From positions 1 to 5,331 of the forward strand of contig CAMWTD010000159.1 of the NCBI GenBank assembly GCA_947177085.1: a DNA stretch of 5,331 nucleotides. Reading direction: 5' to 3'. This DNA is from an uncultured Desulfovibrio sp. Lineage in GTDB: Bacteria > Desulfobacterota > Desulfovibrionia > Desulfovibrionales > Desulfovibrionaceae. A program made the position numbers and the translations under genes. Numbering within the stretch: position 1 is the first letter of the stretch; every line of letters starts with the position of its first letter. The notes under the pieces were generated by a model. That model did no database searches. It had not been told where the DNA came from and saw nothing but the letters and a program-made list of their open reading frames with translations. Positions 1-5,331 of the stretch are shown one piece after another.

Positions 1-15
1 GTTGCCGCCGAATCT

Positions 16-31
16 GGTGCAATTTTGCAAC
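16..31 (-). promoter_or_regulatory. Operator-like palindrome 1 (distal activator site)
   Basis: The sequence GGTGCAATTTTGCAAC reads GTTGCAAAATTGCACC on the minus strand. It is an imperfect dyad of the form GTTGCA-N4-TGCAMC. It is the most distal of three related elements, centred about 257 bp upstream of the predicted start of transcription. It is an exact inverted copy of element 3. Enhancer sites for sigma-54 activators are typically such dyads 100-200 bp or more upstream. The activator encoded at 3980 is the natural candidate to bind it, but this is an inference. Confidence 0.6.
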
Positions 32-66
32 GGTTTTTGAAATATGCGCGATTTTCCTTCTGTCAA

Positions 67-84
67 TGTTGCAAAACTGCAACA
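67..84. promoter_or_regulatory. Operator-like palindrome 2 (perfect dyad)
   Basis: TGTTGCAAAACTGCAACA has perfect 7-bp arms (TGTTGCA and TGCAACA) around a 4-bp centre. It is the most symmetric member of the three-element array and probably the closest to the consensus. Its centre lies about 52 bp from element 1, near five helical turns, and about 205 bp upstream of the predicted transcription start. The symmetry fits a dimeric Fis-type helix-turn-helix protein, such as the C-terminus of the activator encoded downstream. Confidence 0.68.
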
Positions 85-155
85 GTATTCGCTCAGAAGC
101 GCCGCCAGCCGCGCATGTTCCATTCTTTCACAAAGTCGCTGCTTTCTCTGAAATA

Positions 156-173
156 TGTTGCAAAATTGCACCA
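156..173 (+). promoter_or_regulatory. Operator-like palindrome 3 (proximal activator site)
   Basis: TGTTGCAAAATTGCACCA is the third copy of the dyad, with one arm position changed relative to element 2 (TGCACC instead of TGCAAC). Its centre is about 116 bp upstream of the predicted transcription start, a standard distance for an enhancer of a sigma-54 promoter. It is preceded by TGAAATATG (149-157), a 9-mer that also occurs at 38-46 just beyond element 1. It lies about 89 bp from element 2. Confidence 0.65.
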
Positions 174-225
174 GATTCAGGGGCGAGGCCCCGGGGCGCG
201 CCGGAAAAAAATGAGGGGAAAATTT

Positions 226-255
226 TAATCCAGTGATTCCGGCAAGATATTTTTT
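226..255 (-). promoter_or_regulatory. Candidate IHF binding site
   Basis: TAATCCAGTGATT (226-238) matches the reverse of the IHF consensus WATCAANNNNTTR at all but one fixed position. On the minus strand an A6 tract (complement of T250-T255) precedes the core by 11 bp, resembling the A-tract placement in strong IHF sites. The site lies between the operator array and the -24/-12 promoter, where a bend would bring the activator to the polymerase. The core is degenerate enough that a chance match is possible. Confidence 0.45.
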
Positions 256-270
256 GGCACACGCAATGCA
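255..270 (+). promoter_or_regulatory. Sigma-54 (-24/-12) promoter of islA
   Basis: TGGCACACGCAATGCA fits the RpoN consensus TGGCACGRNNNTTGCW. The -24 element TGGCAC is perfect. The -12 element reads ATGCA, and the invariant GG (256-257) and GC (268-269) have the required spacing. Transcription would start near 281, giving a leader of about 50 bases before the islA start codon at 331. The promoter agrees with the upstream dyads and with a sigma-54 activator gene in the same locus. Confidence 0.8.
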
Positions 271-291
271 GATACCGGGTCACGCAATGCA
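260..291 (+). repeat. 11-bp direct repeat making a second weak -24/-12 element
   Basis: CACGCAATGCA occurs at 260-270 and again at 281-291, exactly 21 bp apart or two helical turns. The second copy is preceded by GG at 277-278, correctly spaced from GC at 289-290. The stretch 276-291 (CGGGTCACGCAATGCA) therefore also has the skeleton of a sigma-54 promoter, with a poor -24 box. It may be a secondary start, a polymerase or protein docking repeat, or a remnant of a small duplication. Confidence 0.5.
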
Positions 292-296
292 AAAGG

Positions 297-311
297 GTGC
301 GCCTTGCGCAC
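297..311 (+). other. Small hairpin in the islA mRNA leader
   Basis: GTGCGC (297-302) and GCGCAC (306-311) form a perfect 6-bp, G/C-rich stem with a CTT loop. It would begin about 16 nucleotides into the predicted transcript and end five bases before the ribosome binding site. No U-run follows, so it is not a terminator. It could protect the 5' end of a highly expressed mRNA, or it could be incidental. Confidence 0.4.
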
Positions 312-315
312 AAAC

Positions 316-322
316 AAGGGAG
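316..322 (+). promoter_or_regulatory. Ribosome binding site of islA
   Basis: AAGGGAG lies eight bases before ATG 331. This fixes the start there rather than at the in-frame TTG at 304, which would place the Shine-Dalgarno sequence inside the coding region. Confidence 0.75.
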
Positions 323-330
323 TGAAGAGA

Positions 331-2826
331 ATGGACGTTACCACCTGCTCATGCCAGTCCCCCCAGGAACAGCGTCTGGACCGCGAGATAGCCGGCAAGG
401 AAAACATCTTCCGCAAGGACCACGCCCGCGTGTTCCGTATGCTGGACCGCTTCTCCGGCCAGAAGCCGCGCATCGACATTGAGCGCGCCTACTATTTCAC
501 CCAGTCCATGAAGGAGACCGAGGGCCAGCCGCTCGTGCTGCGCTGGGCCAAGGCGCTCAAGCACATCGCCGAGAACATCACGGTCTATGTGCAGGACGAC
601 CAGCTCCTGCTGGGCCGCGCGGGCTGCGACGGCCGCTACGGCATCCTCTATCCCGAGCTCGACGGCGACTTCCTCGACATCGCGGTGCGCGACCTGCCCA
701 CCCGCGCCACCTCCCCGGCCACCATCGACCCCGAGGACGCCAAGAAGGTCATCGAGGAGATCGCCCCCTACTGGAAGGGCAAGACCTACCACGAGGCCCT
801 CAACGCCGCCCTGCCGCCCGAGGTGCACAAGCTCACCTATGACGATCCCGAGGGCCTCATCTCCCGCTTCATCGTCAACGAGACCTCGTCCTTCCGCTCC
901 TCCATCCAGTGGGTGCACGACTACGAGAAGATCCTCAAGCGCGGCTTCAACGGCATCAAGAAGGAAGCCCAGGAAAAGCTCGCCGCCCTCGATCCGCTGA
1001 GCGCCAAGGACGACCGCGAGAAGCGCCCCTTCCTCGAAGCCGTGATCATCGTCTGCGACGCTATCGTGCACTGGGCCAAGCGCCACGCCGAGCTTGCCCG
1101 CAAGATGGCCGCCGAGGAGAAGGACCCGCAGCGCAAGAAGGAACTTTTGCGCATGGCCGAAAACGCCGAGCATGTGCCCGGCGAGCCCGCGCGCGACTTC
1201 TGGGAGGCCTGCCAGAGCCAGTGGTTCACCCAGATGTTCTCCCGCCTGGAGCAGAAGACCGGCACGACCATCTCCAACGGCCGCATGGACCAGTACTTCT
1301 ATCCTTACTACAAAAAGGACAAGGAAGCCGGCAAGCTCACCGACCACGAGGCCACCGAGCTCATGGAGTGCATGTGGGTCGGCATGGCCGAGTTCATCGA
1401 CATGTACATCTCCCCCACCGGCGGGGCCTTCAACGAAGGCTACGCCCACTGGGAGGCCGTGACCGTCGGCGGCCAGACCCCGGACGGCCGCGACGCCAGC
1501 AACGAGCTCACCTACCTCATCCTCAAGTCCAAGCGCGAGTTCCCGCTGCACTATCCCGACCTCGCGGCCCGCATCCACTCCCGCGCGCCCGAGCGCTACC
1601 TGTGGGACGTGGCCGAAACCATCAAGGACGGCACGGGCTTTCCCAAGCTCATCAATGACGAGGAAGTGGTGCCGCTCTATGTCTCCAAGGGCGCGACCTT
1701 CGAGGAGGCGCTGGACTACGCCGTCTCCGGCTGCACCGAGGCGCGTATGCCCAACCGCGACACCTACACCTCCGGCGGCGCGTACATCAACTTCGCCGCC
1801 GCCGTGGAAATGGTGCTGCGCAACGGCCGCATGAAGAAATACGGCGACGAGCTCCTGGGCGTGGAAACCGGCGACCCGCGCGAGTTCAAGACTTGGGAGG
1901 AGTTCTGGAACGCTTACAAGCAGCAGCACCTGCTCTTCCTCAAGACGGCCTTCACGCAGCAGTACATCATCAACAAGCTGCGCGCCAAGCACTTCGCCCA
2001 GCCCATGGGCTCCGCCATGCACGACCTCTGCATGAAGCACTGCATCGACCTGCACCAGGAGCACATCCCCGAAGGCGTGGAACTGGGCTACTTCGAGTAC
2101 ATGGGCCTCGGCACGGTCATCGACTCGCTGGCCGCGGTGAAGAAGCTAGTCTTTGAAGAGAAGAAGCTCACCATGGACCAGCTCATCAAGGCCATCGACG
2201 CCAACTTCGAGGGCTATGAGGACGTGCAGGCGCTCTTGCGCTCCGCCCCCTGCTACGGCAACAACGACGAGTATGCCGACGCCATCGGCCGCGACATCGA
2301 CCGCCTCTCCGTGGAATACGGCAACAAGTACGCCATGCGCGACCTCGGGATGCACAACGACCTGCGTTATGTGCCCTTCACCTCGCATGTGCCCTTCGGC
2401 AAGGTGGTTTCCGCCACGCCCAACGGCCGCACCGAGGGCTTCCCGCTGTCCGACGGCTCCTCCGCCTCGCACGGCGCGGACGTCAACGGCCCCACGGCCA
2501 TCCTGCTCTCCAACTACAACACCAAGAACATGGGTATGCGCGACCGCGCGGCGCGCATGCTGAACATCAAGTTCACGCCCAAGTGCCTTGAGGGCGAGCA
2601 GGGCACGGAGAAGCTCGTCTCCTTCATCCGCACCTTCTGCGACCTGAAGCTCTGGCATGTGCAGTTCAACGTGCTGAACAAGGAGACCCTCCTGGCCGCC
2701 CAGCGCGACCCGGACAAGTACCGCAACCTCATCGTCCGCATCGCGGGCTACAGCGCCTACTTTGTGGATCTCTCCCCGGATTTGCAGAACGACCTCATCG
2801 CCCGCACCGAGCATGAGACCTGCTAA
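331..2826 (+). CDS. islA: Isethionate sulfite-lyase, glycyl radical enzyme
   Basis: This 831-residue enzyme should cleave the C-S bond of isethionate (2-hydroxyethanesulfonate) to acetaldehyde and sulfite in the anaerobic cytoplasm. Sulfite then feeds respiration to sulfide. The catalytic Cys468 lies in [10 protein letters not shown] with Glu470 two residues on. The radical Gly806 lies in [10 protein letters not shown] near the C-terminus. Substrate-site residues reported for IslA (R189, Q193, W374, R678, F682) appear here as R189, Q193, W374, R679 and F683, implying a one-residue insertion between 470 and 679. Total length also matches the family. Choline lyase and glycerol/diol dehydratases differ at these positions. 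The related dihydroxypropanesulfonate lyase HpsG is the main alternative. ATG 331 has the ribosome binding site; an upstream in-frame TTG (304) does not. The N-terminus (MDVTTCSC) is Cys-rich. The gene is intact and is followed by its own terminator and by its activase. The synonym iseG is also used. Confidence 0.88.
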   Translation: MDVTTCSCQSPQEQRLDREIAGKENIFRKDHARVFRMLDRFSGQKPRIDIERAYYFTQSMKETEGQPLVLRWAKALKHIAENITVYVQDDQLLLGRAGCDGRYGILYPELDGDFLDIAVRDLPTRATSPATIDPEDAKKVIEEIAPYWKGKTYHEALNAALPPEVHKLTYDDPEGLISRFIVNETSSFRSSIQWVHDYEKILKRGFNGIKKEAQEKLAALDPLSAKDDREKRPFLEAVIIVCDAIVHWAKRHAELARKMAAEEKDPQRKKELLRMAENAEHVPGEPARDFWEACQSQWFTQMFSRLEQKTGTTISNGRMDQYFYPYYKKDKEAGKLTDHEATELMECMWVGMAEFIDMYISPTGGAFNEGYAHWEAVTVGGQTPDGRDASNELTYLILKSKREFPLHYPDLAARIHSRAPERYLWDVAETIKDGTGFPKLINDEEVVPLYVSKGATFEEALDYAVSGCTEARMPNRDTYTSGGAYINFAAAVEMVLRNGRMKKYGDELLGVETGDPREFKTWEEFWNAYKQQHLLFLKTAFTQQYIINKLRAKHFAQPMGSAMHDLCMKHCIDLHQEHIPEGVELGYFEYMGLGTVIDSLAAVKKLVFEEKKLTMDQLIKAIDANFEGYEDVQALLRSAPCYGNNDEYADAIGRDIDRLSVEYGNKYAMRDLGMHNDLRYVPFTSHVPFGKVVSATPNGRTEGFPLSDGSSASHGADVNGPTAILLSNYNTKNMGMRDRAARMLNIKFTPKCLEGEQGTEKLVSFIRTFCDLKLWHVQFNVLNKETLLAAQRDPDKYRNLIVRIAGYSAYFVDLSPDLQNDLIARTEHETC

Positions 2827-2844
2827 CCTGGGATAGCGTGCTGC

Positions 2845-2879
2845 GTGCCTGCCGGCCCTGTGCCGGCAGGCACTTTTTT
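2845..2879 (+). terminator. Strong intrinsic terminator after islA
   Basis: GTGCCTGCCGGC (2845-2856) pairs perfectly over 12 bp with GCCGGCAGGCAC (2862-2873) around a CCTGT loop, followed directly by six T residues (2874-2879). It begins 18 bases after the islA stop codon. It separates islA from islB, so downstream expression needs readthrough or another promoter. Confidence 0.93.
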
Positions 2880-2929
2880 CATATGCGACGCCTGCCGTCT
2901 TGGCATTTGACCCCCGGCAGGGTAGGCTG

Positions 2930-2945
2930 CGGCACGGACGCGGCA
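2930..2945 (+). promoter_or_regulatory. Possible sigma-54 promoter of islB
   Basis: CGGCACGGACGCGGCA keeps GGCACGG of the -24 element, and its GG (2931-2932) and GC (2943-2944) are spaced as in sigma-54 promoters. It deviates at the first T and at the TT of the -12 element. Transcription would start near 2956, 26 bases before the islB start. Its place just after a strong terminator makes it sensible, but the region is G/C-rich and no operator dyad is seen nearby. Confidence 0.4.
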
Positions 2946-2981
2946 TCGAGTCAAGCCCATAACAAAGCCCCGGGAAAAGGC

Positions 2982-3938
2982 ATGTACGACGACACCACCA
3001 CCGACGACGAACTGGCCCGCGAGGGCATGGTCTTCAATATCCAGAAGTATTCCGTCCACGATGGTCCCGGCATCCGCACCTTGGTCTTTTTGAAGGGCTG
3101 CGCCCTGCGCTGCCGCTGGTGCAGCAATCCCGAATCCCAGCGCCACCACCCCGAGCTCGCCTGGAACGCCGGGCGCTGCATCGGGCTTTCCAAGTGCGGC
3201 CATTGCATCGAGGCCTGTCCGCATGGCGCGCTCACGCCCGGCGACGACGACAAGCCGAAACTCGACCGCTCCCTCTGCGGCGATTGCGACATGCCCTGCG
3301 CCCGGGCCTGCCCCTCGCAGGGCCTTATCGTCTATGGGCAGAAGCGCACGGTGCGCGACGTGCTCGACCGCGTGGAGCAGGACATGGCCTTCTATGCCCG
3401 CTCGGGCGGCGGCATGACGCTCTCCGGCGGCGAGCCGCTCCTGCAGAAGGATTTCGCCGTCGCCCTGCTCAAGAACGGCCGCAAGCGGCGCATGAAAACA
3501 GCGGTGGAGACCTGCGGCATGGTTCCGGAGGAAAATATCCGCGAGGCCGCGCCCTACCTCAATTTCGCCCTTTTCGACCTCAAGCATCTCGACCGCGAGG
3601 TGCACAAGGCGCACACCGGCGCGCACAATGACCGCATCCTCGCCAATTTCCGCATCCTGGCGGAGGAATTTCCGGATCTCCCCATCCTGGCGCGCACCCC
3701 GGTGATCCCGGGCTTCAACGACGACCCGGAGGTCATCGCGCAAATCGCCGAATTCATCCGGCCCTTTGAGCGCGTCAGGTATGAGCTTCTGCCCTATCAC
3801 CGCCTGGGGACGCAGAAATACCAGTTCCTGCACCGCGAGCCCCCCATGGGCGAGGTGACGCTGGACAAGAGCGTCATGCCTGTCCTGCAAAAGACCGCCG
3901 CGTCCATCATCGGCGAGCGCCTGCAGATGCCGCACTGA
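2982..3938 (+). CDS. islB: Radical-SAM activase of isethionate sulfite-lyase
   Basis: This 318-residue glycyl radical enzyme activase uses a [4Fe-4S] cluster and S-adenosylmethionine to abstract hydrogen from Gly806 of the neighbouring lyase. The family opening YSVHDGPGIRT (23-33) leads into the radical-SAM motif CX3CX2C (C40, C44, C47), and the SAM-binding SGGEP lies at 148-152. Between them is a ferredoxin-like insert with two four-cysteine sets: C66, C72, C75, C79 and C99, C102, C106, C110. Such inserts are typical of activases for non-PFL glycyl radical enzymes. ATG 2982 is chosen because it precedes the conserved region by a normal distance and has GGGA six bases upstream. An in-frame ATG at 2883 would add 33 unrelated residues, and ATG 3027 lacks a well-placed site. 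The substrate is assigned from adjacency to islA; the protein alone shows only the activase class. It lies 155 bases after islA, beyond a terminator. Confidence 0.85.
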   Translation: MYDDTTTDDELAREGMVFNIQKYSVHDGPGIRTLVFLKGCALRCRWCSNPESQRHHPELAWNAGRCIGLSKCGHCIEACPHGALTPGDDDKPKLDRSLCGDCDMPCARACPSQGLIVYGQKRTVRDVLDRVEQDMAFYARSGGGMTLSGGEPLLQKDFAVALLKNGRKRRMKTAVETCGMVPEENIREAAPYLNFALFDLKHLDREVHKAHTGAHNDRILANFRILAEEFPDLPILARTPVIPGFNDDPEVIAQIAEFIRPFERVRYELLPYHRLGTQKYQFLHREPPMGEVTLDKSVMPVLQKTAASIIGERLQMPH

Positions 3939-3965
3939 TCCCCCGCCCGGGACGCCGCTGCCTTC

Positions 3966-3973
3966 GGGAGGGA
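3966..3973 (+). promoter_or_regulatory. Ribosome binding site of the activator gene
   Basis: GGGAGGGA sits six bases before GTG 3980. It decides in favour of this GTG start. The 41-base gap after islB contains no terminator, so the two genes are probably co-transcribed. Confidence 0.7.
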
Positions 3974-3979
3974 CGGCTT

Positions 3980-5331
3980 GTGGCCAGAAACACGCCCTCG
4001 CTCATCAGCCATTATGCGCGCCAGATCCTGGACGCGCTGCCCGACGGCGTCTTCATTTCCGACGCCAGCGGCCAGACCCTCTACATCAACCGCACCTATG
4101 AAGAGGTGACGGGCATCCGCCTCGAGCATGTGGAAGGCAAGAATGTGCGCCTCCTCGTCAAGGAGGGCATCTTCGACCATGTGCTCAACCCGGAAATCGT
4201 GAAAACCGGCAAGCCGGCCACCCATGTGCAGACCCTGAAAAACGGGATGCGCCTCGTGCTGTCGGGCTTTCCGGTGTTTGACGCCAACGGCGAGGTGTGC
4301 CTTGTCGTGACCTTCGCGCGCGACATCACCCTGCTTTCCAACCTGCAGGAGCGCGTGGCCGAGCAGCACCAGCTCATCGACCACATGAAGGACCAGCTCG
4401 TCCACATGAGCCAGGGGGGCAACGCAAGCGAGCCGGTGTTCCAGAGCGCGGAAATGCTCGAGACCATTTCCAAGGCGCGCTGCTTCGCCGCCACGGACGC
4501 CACGGTGCTGGTGCTGGGCGAGACCGGGGTGGGCAAGGACGTCATGGGCCGGATGCTGCACAACCTGAGCAACCGCAAAGACAAGATCTTCCTCAAGGTG
4601 GATTGCGGCGGCATCTCGGAATCCCTCACCGAGTCCGAGCTGTTCGGCTACCAGCCCGGGGCCTTCACCGGGGCCTCCAGCAAGGGCAAGGCCGGCTATT
4701 TCGAGATCGCCGACGGCGGAACCATCTTCCTCGACGAAATCGGCGAGCTGCCGCTCACCATGCAGACGAGGCTGTTGCGCGTGCTGCAGGACGGCGAAAT
4801 CGTCCGCATCGGGTCCACCATTCCGCGCAGGATCGACGCCCGCGTCATCGCCGCAACCAACCGCGACCTCGCCCAATGCGTGGAGGAGGGCACCTTCAGG
4901 CGCGATCTCTATTACCGCCTCAACGTCGCCTCGGTGCGCATCCCGCCCTTGCGCGAGCGGCCCGACGACATCGCGCCGCTGGCCCAGCACTTCCTGCGCA
5001 TGTATTGCAGCAAGTACCACAAGGTGCTGGCCTTCATGGACATCACGCTGGACCTGTTGCGCACCCATCCGTGGCCAGGCAATGTGCGCGAACTGCAAAA
5101 CATGGTGCACACCCTCGCCATCACTCTGCCGGGCCCGCTCATCGCGCCGGCTGACCTGCCCTTCCACCTCGCCGCCAAGGAGAACATCTCGTCCGTCTAT
5201 CCGGACATCTTCACCACCGAGCGCCCGCTCAAGGACATCATGGCCGACATGGAGCGCGATTTCCTCACCAAGGCCGTGGAGGTGCACGGCTCCATCCAGA
5301 AGGTCGCCAAAATGTTCAATGTCAGCCGCAC
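3980..5331 (+). CDS. PAS-domain sigma-54-dependent activator (3' end outside window)
   Basis: This is a bacterial enhancer-binding protein that hydrolyses ATP to open sigma-54 promoters. From GTG 3980, 450 residues are visible and the frame is open to the edge. A PAS sensor domain spans about 12-115 (ALPDGVFISDASGQTLYINR near its start). A predicted coiled coil runs about 118-143. The AAA+ domain has Walker A GETGVGKD (180-187), the sigma-54 contact loop GAFTGA (227-232), Walker B TIFLDE (248-253), arginine-finger region FRRDLYYRL (306-314) and WPGNVREL (365-372). A Fis-type HTH begins about 428 (FLTKAVEVHGSIQKVAKMF) and is cut at 450, so probably only about 15-25 residues are missing. There is no receiver domain, so the PAS domain rather than phosphorylation is the likely input. 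It follows islB by 41 bases. It is the obvious candidate to act on the dyads upstream of islA. The class is certain; the target and ligand are inferred. Confidence 0.92.
   Translation, partial: MARNTPSLISHYARQILDALPDGVFISDASGQTLYINRTYEEVTGIRLEHVEGKNVRLLVKEGIFDHVLNPEIVKTGKPATHVQTLKNGMRLVLSGFPVFDANGEVCLVVTFARDITLLSNLQERVAEQHQLIDHMKDQLVHMSQGGNASEPVFQSAEMLETISKARCFAATDATVLVLGETGVGKDVMGRMLHNLSNRKDKIFLKVDCGGISESLTESELFGYQPGAFTGASSKGKAGYFEIADGGTIFLDEIGELPLTMQTRLLRVLQDGEIVRIGSTIPRRIDARVIAATNRDLAQCVEEGTFRRDLYYRLNVASVRIPPLRERPDDIAPLAQHFLRMYCSKYHKVLAFMDITLDLLRTHPWPGNVRELQNMVHTLAITLPGPLIAPADLPFHLAAKENISSVYPDIFTTERPLKDIMADMERDFLTKAVEVHGSIQKVAKMFNVSR

Larger units (their letters stand above)
10..178. repeat. 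22-bp perfect inverted repeat flanking the operator array
   Basis: Bases 10-31 are the exact reverse complement of bases 157-178. The arms include operator elements 1 and 3 plus six flanking bases (AGATTC on the 157-178 side) that are not needed for the dyad itself. The arms are separated by 125 bp, with element 2 between them. The identity stops at both ends of the arms. The spacing is too long for a simple transcription hairpin, so paired protein sites or a duplicated segment is more likely. Confidence 0.75.
1..330. other. Gene-free control region upstream of islA
   Basis: No credible gene lies in this 330-base stretch. The short open frames here have no ribosome binding site and a composition unlike the genes. 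It is clearly richer in A/T than the coding sequence and is packed with ordered signals. From left to right these are three palindromic operator-like elements, a GC-rich palindrome at 188-197 (GCCCCGGGGC), a candidate IHF site, a sigma-54 promoter with a repeated right half, a leader hairpin and a ribosome binding site. This is the usual order for an enhancer-dependent sigma-54 promoter. The end of any upstream gene is not visible, so the region may extend further left. Confidence 0.8.

Noticed and set aside
188..202. GC-rich palindromes GCCCCGGGGC (188-197) and GGCGCGCC (195-202) as a terminator of an upstream gene
   Set aside because: There is no T-run on the + strand after it, the stems have no proper loop, and no upstream coding sequence is visible.
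25..228. Short + strand open frame in the control region (67 codons)
   Set aside because: It overlaps two of the operator dyads and the GC palindrome, and has no ribosome binding site or recognisable sequence.
349..2064. 571-codon open frame on the minus strand opposite islA
   Set aside because: It lies wholly antisense to a conserved enzyme, has a low-complexity V/G/L/A/H-rich translation typical of G/C-rich shadows, and has no recognisable domain or ribosome binding site.
2900..2916. TGGCAT at 2901-2906 as a -24 element for islB
   Set aside because: The -24 half is good, but the bases at the -12 position are CC instead of GC, so the element is incomplete.
2146..2946. Minus-strand open frame spanning the islA 3' end and the terminator
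   Set aside because: It crosses the strong terminator hairpin and the antisense of the glycyl radical domain, and its translation looks like an antisense artefact.
2838..2981. N-terminal extension of the activase from an upstream start
   Set aside because: It would translate through the terminator hairpin and add residues not seen in the family. ATG 2982 gives a normal length.
3797..5287. 496-codon open frame on the minus strand opposite the activator gene
   Set aside because: It is a shadow of the PAS/AAA+/HTH coding sequence, with biased composition and no domain signature. The + strand reading has every sigma-54 activator motif in order.
1..5331. CRISPR array, tRNA, rRNA, insertion sequence or attachment site
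   Set aside because: I saw no regularly spaced repeats, tRNA-like cloverleaf, rRNA signature, transposase or terminal repeats. The few repeats are all explained as regulatory dyads or the terminator.

Overview
The window holds two complete genes and one gene cut by the right edge, all on the + strand. It looks like a piece of an anaerobic sulfonate-degradation locus from a Desulfovibrio/Bilophila-type bacterium. That assignment rests on three points: the isethionate sulfite-lyase type of glycyl radical enzyme, the strong G+C bias with C/G-ending codons, and sigma-54 control. The genus is an inference; no 16S or other marker gene is present.

Positions 1-330 are a gene-free, relatively A/T-rich control region. 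It contains three copies of a palindromic element (GTTGCA-N4-TGCAAC type) at 16-31, 67-84 and 156-173. Further right are a candidate IHF site at 226-255 and a well-matched sigma-54 -24/-12 promoter at 255-270. An 11-bp direct repeat of the promoter's right part follows 21 bp downstream, then a small 5'-leader hairpin (297-311) and a good ribosome binding site.

Positions 331-2826 encode an 831-residue glycyl radical enzyme whose active-site residues match isethionate sulfite-lyase (IslA, also called IseG) at the expected positions. A perfect 12-bp intrinsic terminator follows (2845-2879), then a possible second sigma-54-like promoter (2930-2945). Positions 2982-3938 encode the cognate radical-SAM activase (IslB/IseH) with two extra ferredoxin-type cysteine clusters. 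From 3980 to beyond the window edge runs a PAS / sigma-54 AAA+ / Fis-type HTH activator that lacks only the end of its DNA-binding domain.

Working model: the activator senses a signal through its PAS domain and binds the palindromes upstream of islA. With IHF-assisted looping it opens the sigma-54 promoter. IslB then installs the glycyl radical on IslA, which splits isethionate into acetaldehyde and sulfite. Sulfite can serve as electron acceptor and be reduced to H2S. The enzymology is established for the family; the regulatory circuit is inferred from this sequence.
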